Assembly: GCA_963742035.1 (NCBI GenBank)
Contig: CAVUKH010000008.1
Span: 1-64,000, forward strand
Source: Bog-473 sp963742035
GTDB lineage: Bacteria; Actinomycetota; Acidimicrobiia; Acidimicrobiales; RAAP-2
Direction: 5' to 3'
Length of the DNA stretch: 64,000 nucleotides
Numbering within the stretch: the first letter of the stretch is position 1; each line of letters begins with the position of its first letter. The position numbers were made by a program, and so were the translations under genes. Positions 55,518 through 64,000 of this stretch are shown piece by piece. The notes beneath the pieces were generated by a model. The model searched no databases and was not told the DNA's origin. It worked only from the letters and a program-made list of their open reading frames with translations.

Positions 55518-56825
55518 TCAGGCGTCGAGACTCGTGAGGTCGTCGAAGGTCTCCCGACGCACGACCACCCGGGCATCGCCGTCGGAGACGAAGAGGACGC
55601 CGGGACGGGGCACCTTGTTGTAGTTGGACGCCATGGCGTAGCCGTATGCGCCGGTCACCGGCGTGGCCAGGACGTCACCCACCTGCAGATCGTCCGGCAC
55701 ATACGCGTCGGGGACGACGAGGTCGCCGCTCTCGCAGTGCTTCCCGACCACGCGCACCGGCCGGGGGCGGGGCGCCGCCACTTCACGCGGCAGGAAGGCC
55801 TCGTACCCACTCCCGTACAGGACCGGTCGAGGATTGTCGCTCATGCCACCATCGACGCTGACGTAGGTCCGGATCCCCGGAAGGTGCTTCACGGTCCCGA
55901 CCGTGTAGAGCGTCATGCCGGCCGCCGCCACAATGGACCGCCCGGGTTCCGCCGAGATCTTCGTGGCCGGACTGACGCCCGCCTTGGCGCAGGCGCGCTG
56001 CGTCGCCTCGGCCCAGGCGGCTTGCGTCGGCGCCGTCTCGCCGTTGACGTAGGGGACGCCGAGCCCTCCGCCCACCACCAGCTCAGGCAGCTCCAACGGG
56101 GCGAAGAAGGCACCGAGCACCTCGGCTGCCTGCTCGAAGGACGACGCGTCGAAGACCTGGCTGCCGATGTGCGCATGGACACCGACCAGCTCGACACCGG
56201 GCATGAGCTCGAGCGCGGCAACGGCCTCGGTCGCCGCACCGGACGAGACCGAGAAGCCGAACTTCGAGTCCTCCTGGCCGGTGCGGACGAACTCGTGCGT
56301 GTGCGCTTCGACGCCGGGCGTCACCCTGACCAGGACCCTCGGCCGCTCGCGTTCGGGTGGCGCCTCCTCCAGCAGAGCGCCCAGGCGGGCGATTTCGTCG
56401 AATGAGTCGATGACGATGCGGCCCACTCCGTGGTGCAGCGCCATCTCCAGCTCCTGGGTGGACTTGTTGTTGCCGTGCAGCACGAGCCGGCCCGGAGGGA
56501 CCCCGGCGGAGAGGGCGACGTGAAGCTCCCCGCCGGAGGCCACGTCGAGGTGCAATCCTTCCTCGTGCGCCAGCCTGGCCATGGCGCGGCACAGGAAGGC
56601 CTTCGTGGCGTACGCCACACCGTCACCCCAGGCGGCGACCGCCTGGCGGCAGGCCCGACGCAGATGGTCCTCGTCGTAGACGAAGAGCGGCGTGCCGAAT
56701 TCCTCGGCCAGCTCCAGCAGGTCGATGCCGCCGACGTGCAGGTGACCTTTCTCGTCGACCGATGCCGAATGCGGGAGGAGGTGCCGTTCCAGGGGTGCGG
56801 TGGCCACGGTGTGGTCGGTCGGCAT
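55518..56825 (-). CDS. lysA: Diaminopimelate decarboxylase
   Basis: 435 residues from the ATG at 56825; the frame stays open to 56915. PLP-lysine in VAYATKAFLCRAMARLAHEE, HGNNKSTQELEMAL, SKFGFSVSSG, GVHAHIGSQVF, ELVVGGGLGVPY, and the substrate Cys in GKHCESGDLV are all present. It forms lysine from meso-DAP in the last step of lysine synthesis. Convergent with the permease gene, 22 bp apart. Confidence 0.95.
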   Translation of the reverse strand: MPTDHTVATAPLERHLLPHSASVDEKGHLHVGGIDLLELAEEFGTPLFVYDEDHLRRACRQAVAAWGDGVAYATKAFLCRAMARLAHEEGLHLDVASGGELHVALSAGVPPGRLVLHGNNKSTQELEMALHHGVGRIVIDSFDEIARLGALLEEAPPERERPRVLVRVTPGVEAHTHEFVRTGQEDSKFGFSVSSGAATEAVAALELMPGVELVGVHAHIGSQVFDASSFEQAAEVLGAFFAPLELPELVVGGGLGVPYVNGETAPTQAAWAEATQRACAKAGVSPATKISAEPGRSIVAAAGMTLYTVGTVKHLPGIRTYVSVDGGMSDNPRPVLYGSGYEAFLPREVAAPRPRPVRVVGKHCESGDLVVPDAYVPDDLQVGDVLATPVTGAYGYAMASNYNKVPRPGVLFVSDGDARVVVRRETFDDLTSLDA

Positions 56826-56923
56826 GGAAATGGAGGATACGGCAGCATGCGATGCCGCCGTGAGAGCCGGGACCGCCTTCGCCCCCCGACGAGTACGATC
56901 GTCCCCTGCTCTCACAACTCCCG

Positions 56924-56995
56924 CCCCCGTAGCTCAGCGGATAGAGCACCGGCCTCCGGAGCCGGTGGCGCAGGTTCGAGTCCTGCCGGGGGCGC
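56924..56995 (+). tRNA. tRNA-Arg (anticodon CCG)
   Basis: A 72-base cloverleaf. Acceptor GCCCCCG pairs with CGGGGGC; the D-arm is GCTC/GAGC. The anticodon stem CCGGC/GCCGG encloses CTCCGGA, giving anticodon CCG (reads CGG). The T-arm is GCAGG-TTCGAGT-CCTGC and the discriminator is G. CCA is not encoded; CTTTTT follows directly. Confidence 0.96.
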
Positions 56996-57019
56996 TTTTT
57001 GTGCCGGGGGCGCTTTTTT
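56985..57019 (+). repeat. Duplicated tRNA-Arg tail
   Basis: A 17-bp segment, TGCCGGGGGCGCTTTTT, covers the tRNA 3' end and its T-run (56985-57001) and is repeated at 57003-57019. It could be slippage, a doubled terminator, or the scar of an att-site event. The sequence to the right leads into the second FtsX-like gene. Confidence 0.75.
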
Positions 57020-57269
57020 CTGGCCAGCTTCTGCCGCGGGCGCCCGCTGTCTTGTCGTCAGACCCGAGTCGGTCGTTCTCGTCGCGTGCTCGATTCTCGT
57101 TGCGGTCTCGACTCATCGGCGCTCGCCAGACGACCGGCACAGCCCCTCCCATGGCAGCGCGTGCGAGACGGTCTGATTCGAGAGGTTGGTGCTAGCACTA
57201 CCCCCGAAAGGGGTCGACCACCTTGGACGCCCCGAGTTCCGTGAATCACACTGGGGACGGGAGGTCAGT

Positions 57270-59684
57270 GTGGGCGCAGTCAGGCTGGTGTTCGGCGCCG
57301 AGCTTCACCGTCGATGGCGCTCCTGGCTGATTCTGGTCGTCCTGATCGCCGTCGTGGCCGGTCTGGTACTAGCCGCCGCAGCGGCCGGGCGCCGAACAGC
57401 AACCGCCTTTCCGCGCTTCGTCGCGTCGTACGGGTACGACGTCTATATCTACAATCAAAAACCCGTTTCCGGACTGAGCCGGATGCCCGGTGTTTCCTCC
57501 GTCACGGCGATCGCCAACCCCGCGAGCGGACAACCGACATGTGCGTGCACCACCCACGCCATCAACGCATCGAACTTCTACATCAATGAGCTCTCGCCCA
57601 CTGCACTGAGGCGCGTGGTGAAATTGATCGACGGCAGAATCCCCGCCGATTCGTCACCGTATGACGTCCTGGCTTCCTTCACGCTCCAGCAGGACTACGG
57701 CGTCCACATCGGTTCGGTCATCCACGCGCCCCTCTATGCATTGTCACAACTGCCGGAACTCGGTAGCGGTGCCAACGCGTCACCGACCGGGCCAACGGTT
57801 GCGCTGCACGTCGTAGGAATCGGTGCAGCCGAAATGGAGTTTCCGTCAGGAACCACACCCGAATACGACCTCTTCACGACGCCGGCATTCGCACATGCCA
57901 TCAACAAGGAAGTTCCGCACGCTTCCGTCTACCTCGTCCGGCTACGCCATGGCGCTGCCAGCCTTCCCCGGTTCGCGGCGGCCGCAGGCCCTCTTCACCT
58001 CGTCTATGTCTCAAATCAGGCCACGGCTGCTGCGGCAGTGGCGGCATCCATCCACCCTCAGGCCGTGGGGTGGTGGGTCCTCGCCGTCCTGGCCGGGCTT
58101 GCCGGCCTCGCCGTCGTCGGCCAGGCGATCGGTCGGCAGAGCGTGGTCGAGAGCGAGGAGTACCCGACCCTGGTGGCCTTGGGTTTGCCGAGGCGATCCC
58201 TCGTGGTGCTCGGCACGGCGCGGAACCTGACGGTCGCTCTCGTCGGCGCTGTCGGTGCCGTCATCGTCGCCTTTTGGCTGTCCCCCCTGACACCGATCGG
58301 CGAGGCTCGCCTGGCAGAACCTTCCACCGGACTTGCCTTCGATCCGCTGGTTCTCCTGTGGGGAGCGCTGGCGACGGTGGTGGTGGTTCTGCTCCTCGGC
58401 ATCTGGCCGGCGGTCCGCGCGTCGCGTGTCCGCGTCAGCGGCGACGGGGCAAACGACGCCCACCGATCCTCCATCGTGGCCAAGGTGGCAGCCACCGGCG
58501 CGCCGCCGAGCGCCGTGATCGGGGTCCGCCACGCCTTGGAGCGTGGACGCGGCGCTACCGCAGTCCCGGTGGGCACCGCACTCTTCGGATCGGCATTGGC
58601 GGTCACGGCCCTGTGCGCCACGGTCGTGTTCGCAACCAGCCTGACGCACCTCACAACGACTCCCGAGCTGTATGGCAGTGACTACCAGCTGTCGTTCTCG
58701 AACTCGAACGGCGGGCCGGGGAATGCCGACTCTTGGGTTTCCAGCCTGCAACATGACCACTCCATCACCGCGATCATGCTGGCGGCCAGCAATGAGGTGT
58801 CGATCAACGGGCATGACGTCGTCGCCATTGCCGGGAAGGCGTTGCGTGGCCGAATGCTCCTGTCGACGGTCGACGGCCGCCTTCCCACCGGTGAGGACGA
58901 CATGGCACTGGGGGTCACGACTCTGCACCAGGTCGGTGCCCATGTGGGGTCGGTCGTGCGAGTGACCGTACAACGGCCGACCGGCGGCTCCCGCACCGTT
59001 CCCTTTCGCGTCGTCGGGACGGCGTCGTTCCCCAGCGACGCCGGAGGCGGTGGGCTCGGCACCGGGTCGGCTTTCACGATGGCCGGCTACGTGAACGCCG
59101 TGTGCCCGCCCGGGCGTGACGTCAGTGCGTGCCGCCGGTCCTTCGCGGCCAGTCAAGATTTCGTTGTCCTGGCGAAGGCAAAGCCCGGCCCCAAGGGTCG
59201 GGCCGACATCGCCCACTATGTTGCCCAGGGCAGCGCGAACCGGCCGACCATTCCGACCTCGTTGCTCAACTTCGGGGAGGCGGTGAATTTCCCACTCATC
59301 CTCGGGTGTGTGCTGGCGGTGTTCGGTGCGGCCACGCTCCTCCACCTACTCGCGGTCAGCGTCGTCCGGCGCCGCCAAGAGATGGGGTTGCTCAAGGCCC
59401 TTGGCTTCGTGAACCTGCAGTGCGGCGCCACCGTGCTCTGGCAGGCCACGACGGTTGCCCTGGTGGGTGTCGTGATCGGCGTCCCTCTCGGCATCGTCGT
59501 CGGCCGGGTCATCTGGAACGACTTTGCTGCGAATCTTGGCGCGGTACCAGTCGCCGCCGTGCCCGGGCTCACACTCGCCGCACTCGCCCTCGGCGTGCTC
59601 ATCGTCGCCAATGTCCTGGCGGTCGTTCCGGCCGTGATCTCGGCGCGTCGACGGTCGGTCGGACAACTCTTGCGGGCTCAGTGA
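57270..59684 (+). CDS. FtsX-like ABC permease, paralogue of 53093-55495
   Basis: 804 residues from the GTG at 57270 with GGGAGG five bases upstream. It shares the first permease's plan: N-terminal span WLILVVLIAVVAGLVLAAAA, GRRTATAFPRF, an outer domain with PTCACTTHA, a middle unit with AVGWWVLAVLAGLAGLAVVG, and a C-terminal unit with NFGEAVNFPLILGCVLAVFG and RRRQEMGLLKALGFVNLQ. The two are clearly homologous end to end but diverged in DNA. No ATPase or periplasmic partner is adjacent. Likely moves or releases a lipid, peptide or lipoprotein; unknown. Confidence 0.82.
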   Translation: MGAVRLVFGAELHRRWRSWLILVVLIAVVAGLVLAAAAAGRRTATAFPRFVASYGYDVYIYNQKPVSGLSRMPGVSSVTAIANPASGQPTCACTTHAINASNFYINELSPTALRRVVKLIDGRIPADSSPYDVLASFTLQQDYGVHIGSVIHAPLYALSQLPELGSGANASPTGPTVALHVVGIGAAEMEFPSGTTPEYDLFTTPAFAHAINKEVPHASVYLVRLRHGAASLPRFAAAAGPLHLVYVSNQATAAAAVAASIHPQAVGWWVLAVLAGLAGLAVVGQAIGRQSVVESEEYPTLVALGLPRRSLVVLGTARNLTVALVGAVGAVIVAFWLSPLTPIGEARLAEPSTGLAFDPLVLLWGALATVVVVLLLGIWPAVRASRVRVSGDGANDAHRSSIVAKVAATGAPPSAVIGVRHALERGRGATAVPVGTALFGSALAVTALCATVVFATSLTHLTTTPELYGSDYQLSFSNSNGGPGNADSWVSSLQHDHSITAIMLAASNEVSINGHDVVAIAGKALRGRMLLSTVDGRLPTGEDDMALGVTTLHQVGAHVGSVVRVTVQRPTGGSRTVPFRVVGTASFPSDAGGGGLGTGSAFTMAGYVNAVCPPGRDVSACRRSFAASQDFVVLAKAKPGPKGRADIAHYVAQGSANRPTIPTSLLNFGEAVNFPLILGCVLAVFGAATLLHLLAVSVVRRRQEMGLLKALGFVNLQCGATVLWQATTVALVGVVIGVPLGIVVGRVIWNDFAANLGAVPVAAVPGLTLAALALGVLIVANVLAVVPAVISARRRSVGQLLRAQ

Positions 59685-60020
59685 AGGCCGTGTCGGAAAT
59701 GGCAATCGCTCGTCCCACGGAACCGGCCGTTCATGAGCGGTTGCCGCGTGACGAAGGACCCGTCGACTCATCGCGCCCGACCCGGCAATGACGTGGGGCA
59801 GCCACCCAATTGCACGACCAGGCTTCTCGGATTGAGGGAACGGAGCCCGCACTCGCTTGCTCCAGCACGCAGGTCCCACGGGTGCGACGGATCCATGCAT
59901 GCACGCGGCTCGCGGAACCCTCGATTTGTCACGCACTTGTGTGACGAGAATACGCACGCCTGGTATGCCTTGTCCGGGTGGGATGCACGGGGTCCCACCC
60001 GGAGTGAGGGGGATGCTGCG
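59685..60020. other. 336-bp gap, no gene seen
   Basis: The frame of the RCC1-type protein is open through part of this interval (from 59733) but reads as non-protein (Arg/Ser/His-rich). GAGGGGGATG just before 60021 looks like the ribosome site. Promoter not located. Confidence 0.4.
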
Positions 60021-61190
60021 ATGGTGAGGACAATCCTGATCATGATCGCCGGGGCAGCGGTCGCCGCGGTGTGGGCGGTCCCCCCGGCGGGCGCCGCTCC
60101 GTCGTTCACGACGGTGGACCACTGGGGCAGTTACTTCGGCGACCACGTCTCCGCCGACCGCGCGACAACGCTGTCGCCGACCCCGATCACCTTGCCGGGG
60201 ACGATCAAGCAGATCGCAACGTCCAACAGCGACGAGTACGCGCTTCTGAGCGACGGGAGCGTGTGGGCCTGGGGACAGGGGACCTACGGCGAACTGGGCG
60301 ACGGCTCCGCATCGAACTCGTTCAGCACCCCGGTCAGGGTCCAGTTCCCCGCCGGCGTGACGATCGCCTCGATCCCCACCGACGCGATGCCCTTCGATAC
60401 GGGGCTCGCGCTCGACATCTCCGGCCACGTGTGGGGCTGGGGGCGCAACCAGTCGGGCGAGCTCTGCCTGGGCAACTCGACCGAGCAGGACGCCCCTGTC
60501 GAGCTGCCGCTCTCGAACGTCACTCTGCTGGCGGGAGCCGGCCCGCACGCCGAGTACGACTCTGGTGGCACGGTCTACTCGTGTGGCGGAGACCAGGATG
60601 GCGACCTCGGCGCCGGCACGACGACCGCGAGCGTCACCCCGGTGCAGGTGCAGCTCCCGACGGACGAGACTGTCGTATCTCTCGTCGCCGCATTCGAGAA
60701 TGGCGGCGCCTTGATGTCCGATGGCGACTACTACAACTGGGGACGCAACAATCTCGGGCAGCTCGGCGACGGCACGACGACGGAGTCAAACGTGCCGGAG
60801 CTCGTCCACCGCCTCGGTCGAGTCGCCCAGGTCGCCCAGGGCGGCTCCTACGCGGATAACGGGCAGACGATCGTCATCATGCGCGATGGCACCGTCAAGG
60901 GCTGGGGAGCGGATGGCTTCGGGCAGCTCGGCGACGGTGGGGGCAGCTCGGCCTACCATGACCTCCCAATTCTGGTGACCCCGCCCACCGGCGTTCGCTA
61001 CGCCCGGGTCGCCACGAGCGGCTACGACTCCTACGCCGTCTCCGCGACAGGGACCGTCTACGCCTGGGGCGAGGGAACGGCCGGTCAGGTCGGGAACGGC
61101 ACGACATCCAACGCCACAGTGCCGACGCTGGTCGACTCGGGCGCTGCGATGATCTCTGCCACCGCGCTCAACGTGGCGGTCGCTGGGTAG
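60021..61190 (+). CDS. Secreted RCC1-repeat protein
   Basis: 389 residues from the ATG at 60021. Signal peptide (TILIMIAGAAVAAVWAVPPA, cleavage near AGA-AP). The mature part is a seven-bladed RCC1-type propeller: repeated blades such as DGSVWAWGQGTYGELGDGS, GHVWGWGRNQSGELCLGNST, DYYNWGRNNLGQLGDGTTTE, GTVKGWGADGFGQLGDGGG and GTVYAWGEGTAGQVGNGTTS. Bacterial secreted RCC1 proteins are usually of unknown role, perhaps binding surfaces or other proteins. There is no anchor motif at the C-terminus. Confidence 0.85.
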   Translation: MVRTILIMIAGAAVAAVWAVPPAGAAPSFTTVDHWGSYFGDHVSADRATTLSPTPITLPGTIKQIATSNSDEYALLSDGSVWAWGQGTYGELGDGSASNSFSTPVRVQFPAGVTIASIPTDAMPFDTGLALDISGHVWGWGRNQSGELCLGNSTEQDAPVELPLSNVTLLAGAGPHAEYDSGGTVYSCGGDQDGDLGAGTTTASVTPVQVQLPTDETVVSLVAAFENGGALMSDGDYYNWGRNNLGQLGDGTTTESNVPELVHRLGRVAQVAQGGSYADNGQTIVIMRDGTVKGWGADGFGQLGDGGGSSAYHDLPILVTPPTGVRYARVATSGYDSYAVSATGTVYAWGEGTAGQVGNGTTSNATVPTLVDSGAAMISATALNVAVAG

Positions 61191-61446
61191 GTCCACGGCG
61201 TAGACGTCGCTTCGAGGCAGCGGGACCCTGGACCGTGTCTTTCGACGTAGTCAGTCGGAGTCGTCTCGATTTCGAGTCGAACCTCGACGACGGCACTGGT
61301 GACTCCTCTGTGGTGCCTCTGCGGGGCCGCGAGCGGCATGACTCTCGGCGCCGCCCCGTCGGAGCGAAGGCCCCGAATCCCACGCAGGGTCAACCGTCCG
61401 AGCGGAGCACGACGACATCTCCATTTGCTATACAACGTTCACATCG

Positions 61447-63426
61447 ATGTGCGGGCGGAACCCGAACGGGTTCTCGCTGAGGATGTACCTTCGGAGGGGA
61501 AGGCGGAGAGCCTTGTCAGTGCGAACGCGTCGTTGCCGGACTACGGCGAAGCAGCACAGCGGTCACGTCACTTCTCGGCGCACCCGCCCCGGGCATCACG
61601 TCCGGCTTGTCGCGGCCGTCGCCTTGGCGGCCGCGGGTGTCCTCGCGGGGTCGATCACGACGGCGGCGGGTGCGGACACGGTCGCCACCGCGCCTACTGC
61701 CCCACAGCCTCACGTCTCGTTCACCGCCAGCCCGTCACCGGCCTACGGAGGTGACGCCGCAGACCCTGACCTCTTGTACTCGGCTGGCACGTACTACGCC
61801 TTCACCACGGGTACGCCGTTGGGCAACCACATCCAAGCGCTGACCGACACCACGGGCAGTCCGGCGTCGGGCTGGCAGTCCTACACCGGACTGCCATATG
61901 GCTCCAGCGCGTTGCCCGGCCCGCTGCCGGCCTGGGAGACGCCGAACACCCAGACCTCTCCCGGCGTCTTCTTCTACGGCGGCCACTGGGTCATGTTCTA
62001 CGACGCCTCGGCGAATGGCGCCCCCGCCGACTCGGGGCACAGCTGCCTCTCGGTGGCGACGGCGACGACGCTCAGCCCTCCCGTCTTCACCGACAACTCG
62101 ACGGGAGGCCTGTATTGCGGCACACCCGGGGTCGGCGTGCTCGATCCGAGCCCCTTCGTGGACCCCGCCACGGGTGTCGCCTACCTGTTGTGGAAGTCCA
62201 ACGACGGCAGTTCCGCGGCGCCGTCGCAGATCTGGTCGGACCAATTGAGCACCAGCGGAACAAGTCTTGTTGGGACTGCCAGAGTGTTGCTGACCGTCGA
62301 CCAGCCGGCACTGCCGTGGGAGACGACCACCGACGATCCCCAGATGGTCTTCGCCTCGGGCACCTACAATTTGCTCTTCTCGGCCGGGGACTTCACGTCG
62401 ACCAGTTACAACGAGGCGCTCACCACCTGCTCGGGTCCCCTCGGCCCCTGTTCCCAGCCCGCGGCACCCTTCCTCACGACGTACGGCGGCGCATACGGAC
62501 CGGGCGGTGGGTCGCTCTTCCAGGACGCCAGCGGGGCCTGGTGGCTCGGCTACGCCGCGTGGTCGCTGCCTTGCACCTCGTACAGCTGCGGAGCGGTACG
62601 GCAGCTGTACACGGCCCCCATCGATCTCAGCAACGGCCTCTCGGTCCCGTGCAGCCCGCCGACGGGCACACCGACCGGATACCGATTCGTGGCCAGTGAC
62701 GGAGGGATCTTCAGCTATGGCAACCAGCCCTTCTGTGGATCGACCGGGAGCATTCACATCAACCAGCCGGTGGTGGGGATCGCCAACACGGCCGACGCCG
62801 GCGGGTACTGGACGGTCGCTCGCGACGGGGGGATCTTCTCCTTCGGCGATGCCACCTTCTACGGCTCGACGGGGTCGATCCACCTGAACCAGCCCATTGT
62901 CGGGATGGCGGCCACGCCCAGCGGACACGGCTACTGGCTGGTGGCCTCCGACGGGGGGATCTTCTCCTACGGCGATGCCACCTTCTACGGCTCGACCGGG
63001 TCGATGCACCTCAACCAGCCCATTGTGGGGATGGCGGCCACGCCCAGCGGACACGGCTACTGGCTGGTGGCCTCCGACGGGGGGATCTTCTCCTTCGGCG
63101 ATGCCACCTTCTACGGCTCGACCGGGTCGATGCACCTCAACCAGCCCATTGTGGGGATGGCGGCCACGCCCAGCGGACACGGCTACTGGCTGGTGGCCTC
63201 CGACGGGGGGATCTTCTCCTTCGGCGATGCCACCTTCTACGGCTCGACCGGATCGCTGCACCTCAACAGGCCCATCGTGGGGATGGCGGCCACGCCCAGC
63301 GGCGACGGCTACTGGCTGGTGGCCTCCGACGGGGGGATCTTCGCCTACGGCGGCGATGCCACCTTCTACGGCTCGACCGGGTCGATCCACCTGAACCAGC
63401 CCATTGTGGGGATGAGCGGACCGTGA
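61447..63426 (+). CDS. Secreted GH43-like protein with DGGIFSYG repeats
   Basis: Up to 659 residues; the ATG at 61447 has no ribosome site, and the ATG at 61483 or a TTG at 61513 (after GGAG) may be the true start. Signal-like span LVAAVALAAAGVLAGSITTA. Residues about 85-400 read like a five-bladed GH43/GH-F propeller (AADPDLLYSAGTYYAFTTGT, SPGVFFYGGHWVMFYDASAN, DPSPFVDPATGVAYLLWKSN, DDPQMVFASGTYNLLFSAGD). The acidic residues at blade starts suggest a glycosidase. Residues about 410-659 are 42-residue repeats (GYWLVASDGGIFSYGDATFY). Substrate unknown; probably surface glycan or matrix. Confidence 0.75.
   Translation: MCGRNPNGFSLRMYLRRGRRRALSVRTRRCRTTAKQHSGHVTSRRTRPGHHVRLVAAVALAAAGVLAGSITTAAGADTVATAPTAPQPHVSFTASPSPAYGGDAADPDLLYSAGTYYAFTTGTPLGNHIQALTDTTGSPASGWQSYTGLPYGSSALPGPLPAWETPNTQTSPGVFFYGGHWVMFYDASANGAPADSGHSCLSVATATTLSPPVFTDNSTGGLYCGTPGVGVLDPSPFVDPATGVAYLLWKSNDGSSAAPSQIWSDQLSTSGTSLVGTARVLLTVDQPALPWETTTDDPQMVFASGTYNLLFSAGDFTSTSYNEALTTCSGPLGPCSQPAAPFLTTYGGAYGPGGGSLFQDASGAWWLGYAAWSLPCTSYSCGAVRQLYTAPIDLSNGLSVPCSPPTGTPTGYRFVASDGGIFSYGNQPFCGSTGSIHINQPVVGIANTADAGGYWTVARDGGIFSFGDATFYGSTGSIHLNQPIVGMAATPSGHGYWLVASDGGIFSYGDATFYGSTGSMHLNQPIVGMAATPSGHGYWLVASDGGIFSFGDATFYGSTGSMHLNQPIVGMAATPSGHGYWLVASDGGIFSFGDATFYGSTGSLHLNRPIVGMAATPSGDGYWLVASDGGIFAYGGDATFYGSTGSIHLNQPIVGMSGP
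62680..63420 (+). repeat. 126-bp tandem repeats coding 42-residue units
   Basis: The unit (ctactggctg onward) recurs with exact 126-bp spacing at 62931, 63057, 63183 and 63309, after about two diverged units from 62680. The later copies are nearly identical in DNA, differing at a few bases such as TAC/TTC in SYG/SFG. The last unit has an extra Gly codon (AYGGDATF). The high identity implies recent expansion or gene conversion. Similar units occur in other Acidimicrobiia secreted proteins, to my knowledge. Confidence 0.9.
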
Positions 63427-63904
63427 CACGTTTCGGGGGATCCGGTCGCCACGGCGTGGATTCCCCACCTTGTCTGGAGGAAATTGTTCGTTCGTCGTGA
63501 ATCGAGTGAGAAGGCCTTTTCACCACGGATACCGCCGCCATGCTCATCGCCAGAGGACACCGTTGTTCACCCTCTGCCATCGGCGTACGGGACGGTCGGT
63601 CGGGCATCCTCGACAGTCCCATTGGTACTCCTCGGGGGACATTGAGCCGAGGGCACCGAGCCGAGCGCAGTGAATCCCCTGGTCAGATCACCTTCCCGCG
63701 CAGGCCCCTGCGGCGCTCCCGAAGTCACTCGAGCAGCCCGAGTCCATGGGGCGGCGCCCCACTGAGTGGCGAGACATGCACCGGCCGACCCGGCAACCAG
63801 CGATGTGCCCCGATAACGCGGCGGCGCCGCCCGGGCGGCGGTGGTATCACGAGAGTCTTCCCGCCCTCCCTGCTTGTGCAATGCAGCAAGGAGGCAACCC
63901 CCAG
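63427..63904. other. 478-bp gap, no gene seen
   Basis: Several short open frames exist in both directions but none has protein character that I recognise. A weak inverted repeat (GGGGATCC with GGATTCCCC, about 63436-63466) could end the upstream gene. The right end leads to a strong ribosome site at about 63888. Confidence 0.4.
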
Positions 63905-63958
63905 ATGACGCTTCGCGATTCCCGGATCGACGGACAGCCCGAGACGACCGCAGCGTGA
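63905..63958 (+). CDS. Possible 17-codon leader peptide
   Basis: ATG at 63905 after AAGGAGG, the best ribosome site in this stretch. It encodes MTLRDSRIDGQPETTAA and its stop overlaps a GTG (GTGA, 63955-63958) that opens a longer frame. This looks like a leader peptide coupled to the next gene. It could also be the end of a longer frame open from 63746, but that part lacks a ribosome site. Confidence 0.35.
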   Translation: MTLRDSRIDGQPETTAA

Positions 63959-64000
63959 CCCCGCGCCGAGACCGCTCGCCCGGGACCGTCGACGCCCTCG
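63955..64000 (+). CDS. Possible start of next gene (cut by window edge)
   Basis: A GTG overlapping the stop of the small leader frame opens VTPRRDRSPGTVDAL and runs off the right edge. Only 15 codons are visible, so identity cannot be judged. Supported only by the coupling to the well-initiated leader frame. Confidence 0.3.
   Translation, partial: MTPRRDRSPGTVDAL

Noticed and set aside
62680..63420. CRISPR-like array
   Set aside because: The regular 126-bp repeats are in-frame protein-coding units without spacers.

Overview
The window is GC-rich DNA from an actinobacterium, most plausibly of class Acidimicrobiia. The evidence is the long conserved run lysA / hom-thrC / rho-rpmE-prfA-prmC-yrdC / glyA-wecA-atp / murA, which follows actinobacterial gene order. 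Supporting marks are a MurA with Asp in place of the catalytic Cys, a trehalose synthase-maltokinase pair, class II FBPase (GlpX), an F420-hydrogenase-beta-like protein, and secreted proteins with DGGIFSYG-type repeats of a kind I associate with Acidimicrobiia. The genus is not determinable from sequence reading alone.

Layout. (1) 1-8.0 kb is an accessory region, visibly less GC-rich up to about 6 kb. It holds a VOC-fold protein (cut by the window edge), a DUF3237 protein, an MFS exporter, a small membrane protein and an NDH-2-type flavoprotein. It is bounded by a 47-bp copy of the 3' part of a tRNA gene and then by decayed transposase-like genes lying against the intact tRNA-Ala(CGC). (2) 8.1-16.9 kb is a sulfate-assimilation locus. 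cysH-sir-frhB-like-unknown-ABC ATPase run leftward in one translationally coupled operon, and cysD-cysN-siroheme synthase run rightward, with a 19-bp palindrome between them. (3) 17.2-20.8 kb is a large secreted Ig-repeat protein interrupted by frameshifts. (4) 20.9-29.7 kb is central metabolism: galT, maltokinase-treS, an enoyl-CoA hydratase, meaB-murA and glpX. (5) 29.8-37.4 kb is the complete F1Fo ATP synthase operon with two accessory membrane proteins, preceded by glyA-wecA. (6) 40.2-45.3 kb is a rightward catabolic block (thiolase-like, MarR regulator, D-aminoacylase-type amidohydrolase, TauD-type dioxygenase) that breaks an otherwise conserved leftward gene order. (7) 45.3-53 kb is hom-thrC-rho-rpmE-prfA-prmC-yrdC. 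(8) 53-60 kb holds two paralogous FtsX-like permeases flanking lysA and tRNA-Arg(CCG). (9) 60-64 kb holds two secreted repeat proteins (RCC1-type; GH43-like with 126-bp tandem repeats) and the likely start of a further gene.

How the genes work together. CysDN make APS and no CysC kinase domain is present. CysH is of the iron-sulfur APS-reductase type but lacks one expected cluster cysteine. Sir needs siroheme, made by the siroheme synthase gene in the divergent arm. A multi-cluster FrhB-like protein sits directly behind sir and may feed it electrons. This FrhB-Sir pairing is the best candidate for an under-described system here; it resembles a split form of the F420-dependent sulfite reductase of methanogens. 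Other points worth a second look are a 41-residue Asn/Gln-rich segment in Rho, a YrdC-like protein without its catalytic motifs, and a textbook promoter/operator in front of the amidohydrolase.
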